From Phyllobacterium endophyticum (GTDB taxonomy: Bacteria > Pseudomonadota > Alphaproteobacteria > Rhizobiales > Rhizobiaceae): 64,000 bases of DNA. The notes beneath the pieces were generated by a model. It worked only from the letters and a program-made list of their open reading frames with translations, was not told the DNA's origin and made no database searches. Both the position numbers and the translations under genes were made by a program. The stretch's first letter is position 1. Every line of letters starts with the position of its first letter. Shown here piece after piece: positions 54,756 through 64,000 of the stretch. The stretch covers positions 744,001 to 808,000 of the forward strand of contig NZ_PGGN01000002.1 of NCBI RefSeq assembly GCF_003010935.1, given 5' to 3'.

Positions 54756-55622
54756 CTAGAGTTCGACGCCTGTCAGCGCCGCCCAACGCCCCGGGGTTAC
54801 GCCGAAGGCTTTCTTGAACTGCCGGTTCAAATGGCTTTGATCGGCGAAACCAGTCTCCATGGCAATCCCCGCAAGCGACTCACCCTTCATGATCAACTCT
54901 CGTGCGCGTTGCAAACGACGCATCAACAAGAAGCGGTGTGGGCTGGTCGCGTAGAGCCTGCGGAAATGACGGGATAAAGCGTAGCGATCAAGCCCGCTTA
55001 CAGCTTCGAGTTCGTCCGATCTCACAAGCCGCAGCGCATGTTCTTCCAGATACTCGCGCGCCAATTGTGTTTGCCGCATGGCCGGAGCGTCCAAAGATCT
55101 GACGGGTTGCCCGGCATGCCGCGCCAGGCCTTGCGTCAGTTGCGACACGACATCGTCTACCAGCAATTCGTCCAAATGGTCTTCCAAGTTGCCAAGAACT
55201 GCCGCCAGGGCACCATATAGCGCCGGGTCTGCAATGACCGGATTGGCAACGAATGGCAGCGCGTCTTGGCGGCGGCCCAGCGACTCCAGCGCCAGAGCCG
55301 GTTGCAGATAGAGCATCCGGTACCGCAAGCCATCATCGGTGCCCGCAGCGCCATCATGAATCTCATCGGGATGAATCGCGATGATATTCCCGGGCATGCT
55401 ATGGCGCCGCTCCCCGCGATACCAGAACGTCTGCACGCCGTGCAATGTCACACCGATTGCATAGGTGTCGTGCCGGTGCAGATCGTAAGCGTTGCCGGCA
55501 AATCGCGCTTCGATGCGCTCCAATCCAGGATGGGGCGGCGCCGAGAGTATCGCATCTCGCACAGGACGCTCGCACAAACGTCCAAGACCACGAGCAGCCT
55601 CTTCACCTAAAACGTCTTGCAT
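54756..55622 (-). CDS. AraC family transcriptional regulator
   Basis: Regulator of 288 residues with an N-terminal cupin-like ligand domain (YDLHRHDTYAIGVTLHGVQ) and two C-terminal helix-turn-helix motifs (VSGLDRYALSRHFRRLYAT and ETGFADQSHLNRQFKKAFG). I start at the ATG at 55622, with AGGGA upstream; the alternative ATG at 55655 has no ribosome site and would leave only four bases to the divergent gene. It probably regulates that neighbour. Confidence 0.88.
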   Translation of the reverse strand: MQDVLGEEAARGLGRLCERPVRDAILSAPPHPGLERIEARFAGNAYDLHRHDTYAIGVTLHGVQTFWYRGERRHSMPGNIIAIHPDEIHDGAAGTDDGLRYRMLYLQPALALESLGRRQDALPFVANPVIADPALYGALAAVLGNLEDHLDELLVDDVVSQLTQGLARHAGQPVRSLDAPAMRQTQLAREYLEEHALRLVRSDELEAVSGLDRYALSRHFRRLYATSPHRFLLMRRLQRARELIMKGESLAGIAMETGFADQSHLNRQFKKAFGVTPGRWAALTGVEL

Positions 55623-55659
55623 AGGTTCAGTATTCCCTGACAGACGGAGATCCATATCA

Positions 55660-56067
55660 ATGTTCGATACTAAAATTGCAATCGTGTTGCGAGATGACAT
55701 GGCCACGTGGCAAGCTTTGAACGTGACTGCATTTCTGACAAGCGGCATTGTTGCCCAGTCGCCTGACGTGATCGGCGAGCCTTATCGCGATCGGGCTGAA
55801 AACGTTTATAACCCACTTTCCATCCAGCCTGTGATCATGCTGGCTGCCGATCAAGGGACACTTTCCACCATTCATCGCCGTTCCCTCGAACGGGGCGTCA
55901 GAACATGCCTCTATATCGAGGAAATGTTTTCAACCGGCCACGACGCTGCCAATCGGGCAGTCTTTGCACAATTCGCACCGGACGATGCAAAGGTCGTAGG
56001 CATCGCCATGCGCGCCGATAAAAAGCTCGTCGACAAGATTACCAAGGGTGCAAGAATGCATCCTTGA
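55660..56067 (+). CDS. DUF2000 family protein
   Basis: Protein of 135 residues beginning MFDTKIAIVLRDDMATWQALNV, typical of DUF2000 proteins, with the conserved YNPLSIQPVIMLAA region. GGAG precedes the ATG. It has no known function; related genes often lie next to AraC-type regulators, as here. Converges on the YqaA gene across 6 bp. Confidence 0.85.
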   Translation: MFDTKIAIVLRDDMATWQALNVTAFLTSGIVAQSPDVIGEPYRDRAENVYNPLSIQPVIMLAADQGTLSTIHRRSLERGVRTCLYIEEMFSTGHDAANRAVFAQFAPDDAKVVGIAMRADKKLVDKITKGARMHP

Positions 56068-56073
56068 AAGCAG

Positions 56074-56511
56074 TCAAAAGCCCGACGTGACGGCAAACAC
56101 CACGAGGTAGCGGGCAATCTTGGCAATTGCCACAAGTATCACGAAACTGAGCAGCGGCTCCCGCAAGGCACCTGCGATCAATGTCAGCGGATCGCCGATG
56201 ATCGGTGCCCAGCTCAACAGCAGCGTCCACTTGCCATAGCGGTGATACCAGGATGCGGCGCGATCAAGCTGCGCCTGACTTGCCGGAAACCACCTGCGGT
56301 CGCGAAACCTGTCTATGCCGCGGCCGAGAAGCCAATTGACGATGGAACCCAGCACGTTGCCCACGCTGGCGATAGCGATCAGCATGACCGGTGAGTAGGA
56401 GCCACTAAGCAGAAGTCCTGCCAGCGCGGCTTCCGACTGCATGGGCAAAATGGTTGCGGCTATAAAAGCAACCATGAAAAGCCCGGCATAGACGCCCAGA
56501 TCACCCGTCAT
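56074..56511 (-). CDS. YqaA family (SNARE-associated/DedA-like) membrane protein
   Basis: Membrane protein of 145 residues from the ATG at 56511 (MTGDLGVYAGLF); an ATG five codons earlier is possible. Hydrophobic helices flank the family segment VGNVLGSIVNWLLGRGIDRF and WAPIIGDPLTLIAGALREP. Function is uncertain, probably membrane lipid or envelope related. Downstream of ssb in the same direction. Confidence 0.88.
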   Translation of the reverse strand: MTGDLGVYAGLFMVAFIAATILPMQSEAALAGLLLSGSYSPVMLIAIASVGNVLGSIVNWLLGRGIDRFRDRRWFPASQAQLDRAASWYHRYGKWTLLLSWAPIIGDPLTLIAGALREPLLSFVILVAIAKIARYLVVFAVTSGF

Positions 56512-56538
56512 TACCAGGCGTTGCAATATTCAACGAGG

Positions 56539-57057
56539 TCAGAACGGAATTTCGTCGTCGAGATCGCGCGAAAAATTGCCGCCTGCACTCGACGAACTGC
56601 TCGACGATGCGCTGGACCGGCCGAAGTCGGACCCGTAATCATTGTCGGAGACCTGGCCGCGGCTTGAATTGTTGTCGAATGAACGTCCGCCGCCGGCATT
56701 GTCGCCGCGAGAATCGAGCATCTGAAGCTCGCCGCGGAATTTCTGCAGCACGATTTCCGTAGAATAGCGGTCATTACCGGTCTGGTCCTGCCATTTGCGG
56801 GTCTGCAACGCACCTTCGATATAAACTTTTGCGCCCTTTTTCAGGTACTGCTCGGCAACTTTGGCCAAGCCGTCGTTGAAGATGACGACGCTATGCCATT
56901 CGGTCTTTTCCTTGCGCTCGCCACTATTCTTGTCGCGCCAGCTTTCGGAGGTCGCAATACGAAGATTCACGACCGGGTCACCCGAACCAAGCCGCCGAAC
57001 TTCCGGATCAGCGCCAAGATTTCCAACTAGAATGACCTTGTTGACACTGCCTGCCAT
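56539..57057 (-). CDS. ssb: Single-stranded DNA-binding protein
   Basis: Protein of 172 residues. An OB-fold ([39 protein letters not shown]) is followed by a Gly/Ser-rich linker and the DDEIPF tip that recruits repair and replication proteins. GGAG precedes the start. Divergent from uvrA, with an SOS box between them. Confidence 0.97.
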   Translation of the reverse strand: MAGSVNKVILVGNLGADPEVRRLGSGDPVVNLRIATSESWRDKNSGERKEKTEWHSVVIFNDGLAKVAEQYLKKGAKVYIEGALQTRKWQDQTGNDRYSTEIVLQKFRGELQMLDSRGDNAGGGRSFDNNSSRGQVSDNDYGSDFGRSSASSSSSSSAGGNFSRDLDDEIPF

Positions 57058-57309
57058 GATCTAAACTCCACAAATCCCGTTCTCAAAATTTTCGCTATCA
57101 TATAGAAGCCGCAGCCATGTCGGGCAACTGATTGCCCGCTATCCACAATATACACCCCCGACCGTCTTCTGCCCGGGCGAAGTCCAACAACACTCCTGCC
57201 AGATTTGTCAGCAGTGTTCTCACGTCTTCTGGACACTGCCGAGTGCAGTTGTACCTGTCTCACGGTGCCTTGCGGTACATCATCGGAGCGCTATATAACC
57301 GCGCAATTT

Positions 57310-57324
57310 GTTCTTTCTTTGTTC
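57310..57324. promoter_or_regulatory. LexA (SOS) box between ssb and uvrA
   Basis: GTTC at 57310-57313, seven bases, then GTTC at 57321-57324: a perfect match to the direct-repeat GTTC-N7-GTTC operator of alphaproteobacterial LexA. Placed in the 414-bp divergent region, it could control uvrA, ssb or both. Confidence 0.85.
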
Positions 57325-57413
57325 TATCACTTGCTCTAGCAATGTCAACATGGCTATGGTGATTCAACACAGCGGTCTCGTAAAACGCACGAAACACACT
57401 AAATAGGGAACAG

Positions 57414-57427
57414 TCTCTCGCGAGAGA
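57414..57427. repeat. 14-bp palindrome in the uvrA leader
   Basis: TCTCTCGCGAGAGA is a perfect palindrome 44 bp before the uvrA start. It may be a protein-binding site or a small RNA hairpin; its function is unknown. Confidence 0.4.
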
Positions 57428-57471
57428 GTATTCCCCCTCCCAAACGGCTGCCCTCTCGAAGGCGAATAGTG

Positions 57472-60393
57472 ATGAGCGATCAGAAATACATTTCCATTCG
57501 CGGTGCTCGCGAACACAACTTGAAGAATATTGATCTCGACCTGCCCCGGGACAAGCTAATTGTCATGACCGGCCTGTCCGGCTCGGGCAAGTCGTCGCTC
57601 GCTTTCGATACGATCTATGCTGAAGGACAAAGGCGCTATGTCGAGAGCCTGTCTGCCTATGCACGGCAGTTTCTCGAGATGATGCAGAAGCCCGACGTTG
57701 ACCAGATCGACGGTCTTTCGCCGGCAATTTCTATCGAGCAAAAGACAACCAGCCGCAATCCAAGGTCGACTGTCGGCACCGTCACCGAAATATACGATTA
57801 TCTGCGCCTGCTCTTTGCGCGCGTCGGGGTTCCATATTCTCCCGCCACAGGTCTGCCCATCGAGAGCCAGACGGTGAGCCAGATGGTTGATCGCGTGCTG
57901 GCTCTTGAAGAAGGCACCCGGCTTTTCATCCTTGCGCCAATTGTACGTGGCCGGAAAGGCGAATACCGCAAGGAACTCGCCGATCTGCAGAAGCGCGGCT
58001 TCCAGCGCGTCAAGGTCGACGGCATTTTTTACGAGATCGCCGATGTTCCGGCGCTCGACAAGAAGTACAAGCATGACATCGATGTTGTGGTCGACCGCAT
58101 TGTGGTGCGTGCGGATATATCCGCTCGTCTTGCCGACAGTCTGGAGACCTGCCTCAAGCTTGCCGACGGTATCGCGGTTGCGGAATTTGCCGACAAGCCG
58201 CTGCCGGGAGATGAAACTGCCAGTGAATCAGCCAACAAGTCCAAGAATGATACTCACGAGCGCCTGATGTTCTCGGAGAAGTTTGCGTGCCCGGTTTCAG
58301 GCTTCACCATTTCCGAGATAGAGCCGCGCCTGTTTTCGTTTAACAATCCCTTCGGCGCCTGCCCTACCTGCGATGGTCTCGGCACACAGAAGGCTATCGA
58401 CCCGACCATGATCGTGCCGGACGAAAGCCTGACGTTGAAAAGTGGCGCTATTGCCCCGTGGGCCAAGTCGAGTTCGCCTTATTATAACCAGACACTGGAT
58501 GCGCTGGGCGCCGCCTATGGCTTCAAGCTTGCTGACCGCTGGAGCGATCTGAGCGACGAAGCGCGGACAGCCATCCTCTACGGGACGGGCAGCCGTGAGG
58601 TGCAGTTCTCCTATGATGACGGCTTGCGTTCCTATCGCACCACGAAGCCATTCGAGGGGGTCATTCCCAATCTGGAGCGCCGCTGGAAAGAAACCGACTC
58701 TGCCTGGTCGCGGGAAGAGATAGAACGTTTCATGTCCGGCACGCCCTGCCCGGCCTGCAATGGTTACCGGCTGAAGCCCGAGGCGCTCGCGGTGAAGATT
58801 GGCGGCCTCCATGTCGGTCAGGTCACCGAGAAATCCATACGTCACGCGGATGCGTGGTTCCGCGATATCGACCAGTCGTTCAACGAAAAACAAACGGAGA
58901 TTGCCGCGCGCATTCTCAAGGAAATCCGCGAGCGCCTGCGCTTCCTCAATGATGTGGGGCTCGATTATCTGGCGCTGTCGCGCAATTCCGGGACGCTGTC
59001 CGGAGGCGAGAGCCAGCGAATTCGCCTTGCCTCGCAGATCGGTTCCGGCCTTACAGGCGTGCTATACGTTCTGGATGAGCCATCCATCGGCCTGCATCAG
59101 CGCGACAATGAGCAATTGCTGAAAACCCTCCGCCACCTGCGTGATCTCGGCAATACCGTCATCGTCGTTGAACACGATGAGGATGCGATTCTGACCGCGG
59201 ACTATGTCGTCGATATTGGCCCGGCTGCGGGTATCCATGGCGGCGAGATCATCGCTCAGGGAACGCCGGCGGATATCATGGCCAGTCCGAAATCGCTCAC
59301 CGGCAAGTATCTGTCCGGCGAAATCGAAGTTGCGGTGCCGTCCGAGCGCCGCAAGATCAACAAGAAGCGCATCAAGATCGTCGGTGCGCGCGGCAATAAT
59401 CTCAAGAATGTATCCGCTGAAATTCCGCTTGGCACTTTCACCGCCGTTACGGGCGTGTCCGGTGGCGGCAAGTCCACGTTCCTGATCGAAACGCTGTTCA
59501 AGGCGGCGTCGCGGCGCATCATGGGTTCGCGCGAGCATCCAGCAGATCATGATCGCATCGACGGCCTGGAATTTCTCGACAAGGTCATCGACATAGACCA
59601 GTCGCCGATCGGCCGCACGCCTCGATCCAACCCCGCAACTTACACGGGGGCGTTTACCCCGATCCGCGACTGGTTTGCCGGGCTGCCGGAGGCGAAGGCG
59701 CGTGGCTATCAGCCGGGACGTTTCTCATTCAACGTGAAGGGTGGACGCTGCGAGGCCTGCCAGGGCGACGGCGTGATCAAGATCGAGATGCACTTCCTGC
59801 CGGATGTCTATGTCACCTGCGATGTCTGTCACGGCAAGCGGTACAATCGCGAGACGCTGGAAGTTCTGTTTAAAGGCAAGTCGATTGCGGATGTACTCGA
59901 CATGACCGTCGAGGAAGGTGCCGAGTTCTTCTCCGCCGTTCCGGCCGTGCGCGACAAGCTGCAAACGCTTGCAAAGGTCGGCCTCGGCTATATCCATGTC
60001 GGCCAACAGGCGAATACATTGTCAGGCGGCGAGGCCCAGCGCATCAAGCTCGCCAAAGAGTTGTCCCGCAAGGCAACCGGCCGCACGCTCTATATTCTCG
60101 ATGAGCCAACAACCGGCTTGCATTTCCACGACGTAGCCAAGCTTCTTGAAGTGCTGCACGAACTCGTCGACCAGGGTAACACGGTGGTTGTGATCGAGCA
60201 CAATCTTGAGGTCATCAAAACGGCGGACTGGGTGATCGACCTCGGACCCCATGGCGGCGATGGTGGCGGCGAGATCGTGGCTATTGGCCGGCCGGAGGAT
60301 ATTGTCGGGGCCGAGCGCTCCTATACAGGTCAATTCCTCAGGGAACTCCTGCGACGTCGTCCTGGACACAAGGCGCAGGCCGCAGCCGAATAG
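57472..60393 (+). CDS. uvrA: Excinuclease ABC subunit A
   Basis: Damage-recognition ATPase of nucleotide excision repair, 973 residues. I use the ATG at 57472; an adjacent GTG one codon earlier is in frame. Two ABC modules: first Walker [13 protein letters not shown] and second [14 protein letters not shown], with signatures [12 protein letters not shown] and [12 protein letters not shown]. Zinc modules are CPVSGF...CPTC and CEACQGDG...CDVCHG. Probably SOS regulated by the upstream LexA box, and partner of Mfd encoded in this window. Confidence 0.97.
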   Translation: MSDQKYISIRGAREHNLKNIDLDLPRDKLIVMTGLSGSGKSSLAFDTIYAEGQRRYVESLSAYARQFLEMMQKPDVDQIDGLSPAISIEQKTTSRNPRSTVGTVTEIYDYLRLLFARVGVPYSPATGLPIESQTVSQMVDRVLALEEGTRLFILAPIVRGRKGEYRKELADLQKRGFQRVKVDGIFYEIADVPALDKKYKHDIDVVVDRIVVRADISARLADSLETCLKLADGIAVAEFADKPLPGDETASESANKSKNDTHERLMFSEKFACPVSGFTISEIEPRLFSFNNPFGACPTCDGLGTQKAIDPTMIVPDESLTLKSGAIAPWAKSSSPYYNQTLDALGAAYGFKLADRWSDLSDEARTAILYGTGSREVQFSYDDGLRSYRTTKPFEGVIPNLERRWKETDSAWSREEIERFMSGTPCPACNGYRLKPEALAVKIGGLHVGQVTEKSIRHADAWFRDIDQSFNEKQTEIAARILKEIRERLRFLNDVGLDYLALSRNSGTLSGGESQRIRLASQIGSGLTGVLYVLDEPSIGLHQRDNEQLLKTLRHLRDLGNTVIVVEHDEDAILTADYVVDIGPAAGIHGGEIIAQGTPADIMASPKSLTGKYLSGEIEVAVPSERRKINKKRIKIVGARGNNLKNVSAEIPLGTFTAVTGVSGGGKSTFLIETLFKAASRRIMGSREHPADHDRIDGLEFLDKVIDIDQSPIGRTPRSNPATYTGAFTPIRDWFAGLPEAKARGYQPGRFSFNVKGGRCEACQGDGVIKIEMHFLPDVYVTCDVCHGKRYNRETLEVLFKGKSIADVLDMTVEEGAEFFSAVPAVRDKLQTLAKVGLGYIHVGQQANTLSGGEAQRIKLAKELSRKATGRTLYILDEPTTGLHFHDVAKLLEVLHELVDQGNTVVVIEHNLEVIKTADWVIDLGPHGGDGGGEIVAIGRPEDIVGAERSYTGQFLRELLRRRPGHKAQAAAE

Positions 60394-60418
60394 TCAAAAA
60401 TCTGGGGAGGAGATGGAG

Positions 60419-61222
60419 ATGACTGGCGGAACCATAAGGGCGGGGATAGGCGGCTGGATTTTCGAAGCCTGGCGCGGAACCTTCTATCCTGAGGGTCTCG
60501 CCAAGACCAAGGAGTTGGAGTATGCGGGCCGGCATCTGCAGACGATCGAGATCAACAGTACCTATTACGGCACGCAGAAACCGGCCACGTTCGCCAAATG
60601 GGCAAGCCAGGTGCCGGATGGCTTTGTCTTTTCGGTAAAAGGCAATCGCTTCGTCACCAATCGCCGGGTTCTCGCGGAAGCTGCGGAATCGATAGAATAC
60701 TTCGTCAAGTCCGGTATCGTCGAACTTGGCGATCGCCTCGGCCCGATCGTGTGGCAGTTTGCACCCACCAAGAAATTCGATGCCGAGGATTTCGGCGCTT
60801 TTCTGCAGCTTCTCCCGATGAAGCATGAAGGTGTACCGCTCCGCCATGCTGTCGAGGTTCGCAATTCCTCCTTCATTGATCCTGGGTTTGTTGCGCTGGC
60901 GCGTAGTAACGGCGTTGCGGTGGTCTATGCGGAGCACTTCGAATATCCCGAGATCGCCGATGTCACCGCCGATTTCATCTATGCCCGGCTTCAGAAGGGT
61001 GACGACTCGATCGAAACTGCCTATCCTGCCGAAGCGCTGGATCAGTGGGCGGACCGCACAAGGACTTGGGCCAAGGGGGGTGTACCGGTTGACTTGCCTC
61101 TGGCATCTCCCGACGATCAGACCAAGAAACAGCCGCGCGACGTGTTCGTCTATTTCATCCACGAAGGCAAAGTGCACGCTCCGCAGGCAGCGCAGGCACT
61201 GGCGCAACGATTGAAGTCATAA
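60419..61222 (+). CDS. DUF72 family protein
   Basis: Protein of 267 residues beginning MTGGTIRAGIGGWIF, with the DUF72 pattern (AGIGGWIFEAWRGTFYP, TIEINSTYYG, VFSVKGNRFVTNRR). The ATG at 60419 is chosen because GGGGAGG lies 8 bases upstream; the ATG at 60413 is too close to it. A TIM-barrel-like fold is expected; function not known. It starts 25 bp after uvrA and may be cotranscribed with it. Confidence 0.88.
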   Translation: MTGGTIRAGIGGWIFEAWRGTFYPEGLAKTKELEYAGRHLQTIEINSTYYGTQKPATFAKWASQVPDGFVFSVKGNRFVTNRRVLAEAAESIEYFVKSGIVELGDRLGPIVWQFAPTKKFDAEDFGAFLQLLPMKHEGVPLRHAVEVRNSSFIDPGFVALARSNGVAVVYAEHFEYPEIADVTADFIYARLQKGDDSIETAYPAEALDQWADRTRTWAKGGVPVDLPLASPDDQTKKQPRDVFVYFIHEGKVHAPQAAQALAQRLKS

Positions 61223-61235
61223 TCCGAACCACATG

Positions 61236-61252
61236 TGCACAATAAATGTGCT
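61236..61252. promoter_or_regulatory. NtrC-type binding site upstream of glnB
   Basis: TGCAC-N7-GTGCT is a close match to the NtrC dyad (GCAC-N7-GTGC core exact). It lies about 140 bp upstream of the sigma-54 element, a usual enhancer distance. Confidence 0.65.
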
Positions 61253-61388
61253 TTATGCCTAATTTCTGTGCCGCTGTGATGGCGCTTGGATATTGGATAT
61301 GGCGAAGGAACCCAGGAAGACGGTAAAAAGCACGTCCGCACGCTGGAAAGTTCAGGTGTTGGAAATATTTGATTTCATTCAATGGACT

Positions 61389-61404
61389 TGGCATGGTTCC
61401 TGCT
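61389..61404 (+). promoter_or_regulatory. Sigma-54 promoter of glnB-glnA
   Basis: TGGCA followed by CTGCT places GG (61390-61391) and GC (61402-61403) exactly 10 bp apart, as in -24/-12 promoters. With the NtrC dyad upstream it indicates nitrogen control of glnBA. Confidence 0.7.
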
Positions 61405-61447
61405 TTTTGCTGTACAAGCGGGCAACAGGTCCGTTTGTTAGGAATAG

Positions 61448-61801
<354 letters not shown>

Positions 61802-61881
61802 CATTCTGATCCGTTCCTTCCTCCACTGGCCATTCGCGCCGGGTAATTGCCCATCATCGTCGCTGAACAAGGAAAATCGAT

Positions 61882-63291
61882 ATGACGACCGCAAAAGACA
61901 TTCTGAAACAGATCAAGGACAACGACGTAAAGTTCCTTGACCTCCGCTTCACCGATCCCAAGGGGAAGTTGCAGCACGTGACGATGGACATTGCCGAAGT
62001 TGATGAAGACATGTTCGCCGATGGCGTCATGTTCGACGGATCCTCCATTGCGGGCTGGAAAGCCATCAATGAATCCGACATGGTGCTGATGCCGGACACC
62101 GATACAGTACATATGGATCCGTTTTTCGCGCAGTCGACAATGGTCATCCTTTGCGACATTCTCGATCCGATCTCGGGCGAGTCCTACAACCGCGATCCGC
62201 GCGGCACAGCCAAGAAAGCCGAAGCCTATATGCGGGCCGAGGGCATTGGCGATACCATTTTCGTCGGTCCGGAAGCCGAGTTCTTCGTATTCGATGACGT
62301 CAAGTACAAGGCCGATCCCTACAACACCGGCTTCAAGCTTGACTCGACGGAACTTCCATCCAACGACGACACCGATTATGAAACGGGCAATCTCGGCCAT
62401 CGCCCTCGCGTCAAAGGCGGCTATTTCCCGGTTCCGCCCATCGATAGCGCGCAGGATATGCGCTCCGAGATGCTCACCGTGCTGACCGAAATGGGCGTGC
62501 GCGTGGAGAAGCACCATCACGAGGTGGCCGCCGCCCAGCACGAGCTGGGAATCAAGTTCGACGCCCTCACCCGCAACGCCGACAAGATGCTGATTTACAA
62601 GTACGTCGTGCATCAGGTCGCCAATGCCTATGGCAAGACCGCAACCTTCATGCCGAAGCCGATATTTGGCGACAATGGCTCGGGCATGCACGTTCACATG
62701 TCGATCTGGAAGGAAGGCAAGCCCACATTCGCCGGCAACGAATATGCCGGTTTGTCGGAAAGCTGCCTCTTCTTCATCGGCGGCATCATCAAGCATGCCA
62801 AGGCGATCAACGCCTTCACCAATCCGTCCACCAACTCCTACAAGCGTCTGGTGCCCGGCTACGAAGCTCCGGTGCTTCTCGCCTATTCGGCTCGTAACCG
62901 GTCTGCTTCCTGCCGCATTCCTTTCGGCTCATCGCCAAAGTCCAAGCGCGTTGAAATCCGCTTCCCGGATCCGACGGCCAATCCTTATCTTGGCTTCGCC
63001 GCCATGCTGATGGCCGGTCTGGATGGTATCAAGAACAAGATCCATCCTGGCCAGCCAATGGACAAGGATCTCTACGACCTGCCTGCCAAGGAGCTCAAGA
63101 AGATCCCCACCGTTTGCGGTTCGCTGCGTGAAGCACTGCAGAGCCTCGACAAGGATCGTGGCTTCCTCAAAGCCGGCGGTGTGTTCGACGACGATCAGAT
63201 CGACAGTTTCATCGAACTGAAGATGGCTGAAGTCATGCGCTACGAAATGACCCCGCATCCAGTCGAATATGACATGTACTATTCGGTCTGA
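61882..63291 (+). CDS. glnA: Glutamine synthetase type I
   Basis: Dodecameric enzyme joining ammonia to glutamate, 469 residues, usual length. Motifs: [48 protein letters not shown] (ammonia and ATP sites), and the adenylylation site Tyr398 in [10 protein letters not shown]. Cotranscribed with glnB and followed by an intrinsic terminator. Confidence 0.97.
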   Translation: MTTAKDILKQIKDNDVKFLDLRFTDPKGKLQHVTMDIAEVDEDMFADGVMFDGSSIAGWKAINESDMVLMPDTDTVHMDPFFAQSTMVILCDILDPISGESYNRDPRGTAKKAEAYMRAEGIGDTIFVGPEAEFFVFDDVKYKADPYNTGFKLDSTELPSNDDTDYETGNLGHRPRVKGGYFPVPPIDSAQDMRSEMLTVLTEMGVRVEKHHHEVAAAQHELGIKFDALTRNADKMLIYKYVVHQVANAYGKTATFMPKPIFGDNGSGMHVHMSIWKEGKPTFAGNEYAGLSESCLFFIGGIIKHAKAINAFTNPSTNSYKRLVPGYEAPVLLAYSARNRSASCRIPFGSSPKSKRVEIRFPDPTANPYLGFAAMLMAGLDGIKNKIHPGQPMDKDLYDLPAKELKKIPTVCGSLREALQSLDKDRGFLKAGGVFDDDQIDSFIELKMAEVMRYEMTPHPVEYDMYYSV

Positions 63292-63310
63292 TCCTGCGGA
63301 CAGCTACGAA

Positions 63311-63336
63311 AAAACCCGGCTCTCGCCGGGTTTTTC
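63311..63336 (+). terminator. Intrinsic terminator of glnBA
   Basis: AAAACCCGGC (63311-63320), loop TCTC, GCCGGGTTTT (63325-63334), then T-rich sequence. A textbook hairpin 20 bases after the glnA stop. Confidence 0.93.
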
Positions 63337-63355
63337 TCGTTCTGGGGACATGACA

Positions 63356-64000
<645 letters not shown>

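Overview
The window looks like chromosomal DNA of an alphaproteobacterium of the Hyphomicrobiales (Rhizobiales), probably near Phyllobacterium, Brucella/Ochrobactrum or Mesorhizobium. The basis is gene order (sdhE-mfd facing recG, glmS, glmU; queA-tgt; two peptidyl-prolyl isomerases, coaD, gyrA, marC; ssb facing uvrA; glnB-glnA), an alphaproteobacterial GTTC-N7-GTTC SOS box, and protein similarity. No species can be named from sequence alone. Most of the window is housekeeping DNA, with three accessory blocks set into it.

Layout. 1-2023: end of a YejA-like peptide-binding protein and a DsbA/FrnE-type oxidoreductase. 2057-12182: mfd, sdhE, recG, glmS, glmU, ccdA. 12462-12537: tRNA-Lys(TTT). 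12796-20102: a compact locus with two extremely acidic, Cys-free repeat proteins, a PrtD-type type I secretion ATPase, a HlyD-type adaptor with a long N-terminal extension, a third acidic repeat protein ending in a DFVLI tail, and a LuxR-type regulator with a degenerate receiver domain. 20138-21133: YihY family protein. 21134-21936: a nearly empty stretch. 21937-36247: a complete ectoine/5-hydroxyectoine uptake and catabolism cluster (asnC-type regulator, ssd, aminotransferase and an extra dehydrogenase leftward; enuR, ehuABCD and eutABCDE rightward). 36265-39254: a two-component system divergent from two small exported proteins, one resembling acid-shock proteins. 39537-45060: GlsB-like protein, RND efflux pair and its TetR regulator with a perfect palindromic operator. 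45061-63291: tgt, queA, two PPIases, coaD, gyrA, marC, ndh, an AraC/DUF2000 pair, yqaA, ssb, uvrA, DUF72, glnB and glnA. 63356-64000: C-terminal end of a serralysin-like metalloprotease that runs off the window.

How the genes work together. The ectoine cluster imports ectoines through an ABC transporter (EhuABCD). EutABC are thought to convert 5-hydroxyectoine to ectoine. EutD opens the ring, EutE deacetylates, and the aminotransferase and dehydrogenase lead through aspartate semialdehyde to aspartate, under EnuR and an AsnC-type regulator. Repeated TGTCATGATTT-like motifs before ehuA and over the enuR start suggest a shared operator.

The best candidate for an undescribed system is the 12796-20102 locus. 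Three cysteine-free, Asp-rich proteins carry [I/V]DQD-type motifs, and one has about seven repeats of 26-32 residues. They lie around a dedicated type I exporter, next to a regulator that has lost its phosphorylation residues. The likely reading is export of calcium-binding, beta-rich surface or matrix proteins. No outer-membrane TolC-type partner is encoded in the window, and the function is inferred, not shown. Strong regulatory signals elsewhere include an SOS box between ssb and uvrA, an NtrC-type dyad plus a sigma-54 promoter before glnB, and several intrinsic terminators and intra-operon hairpins.
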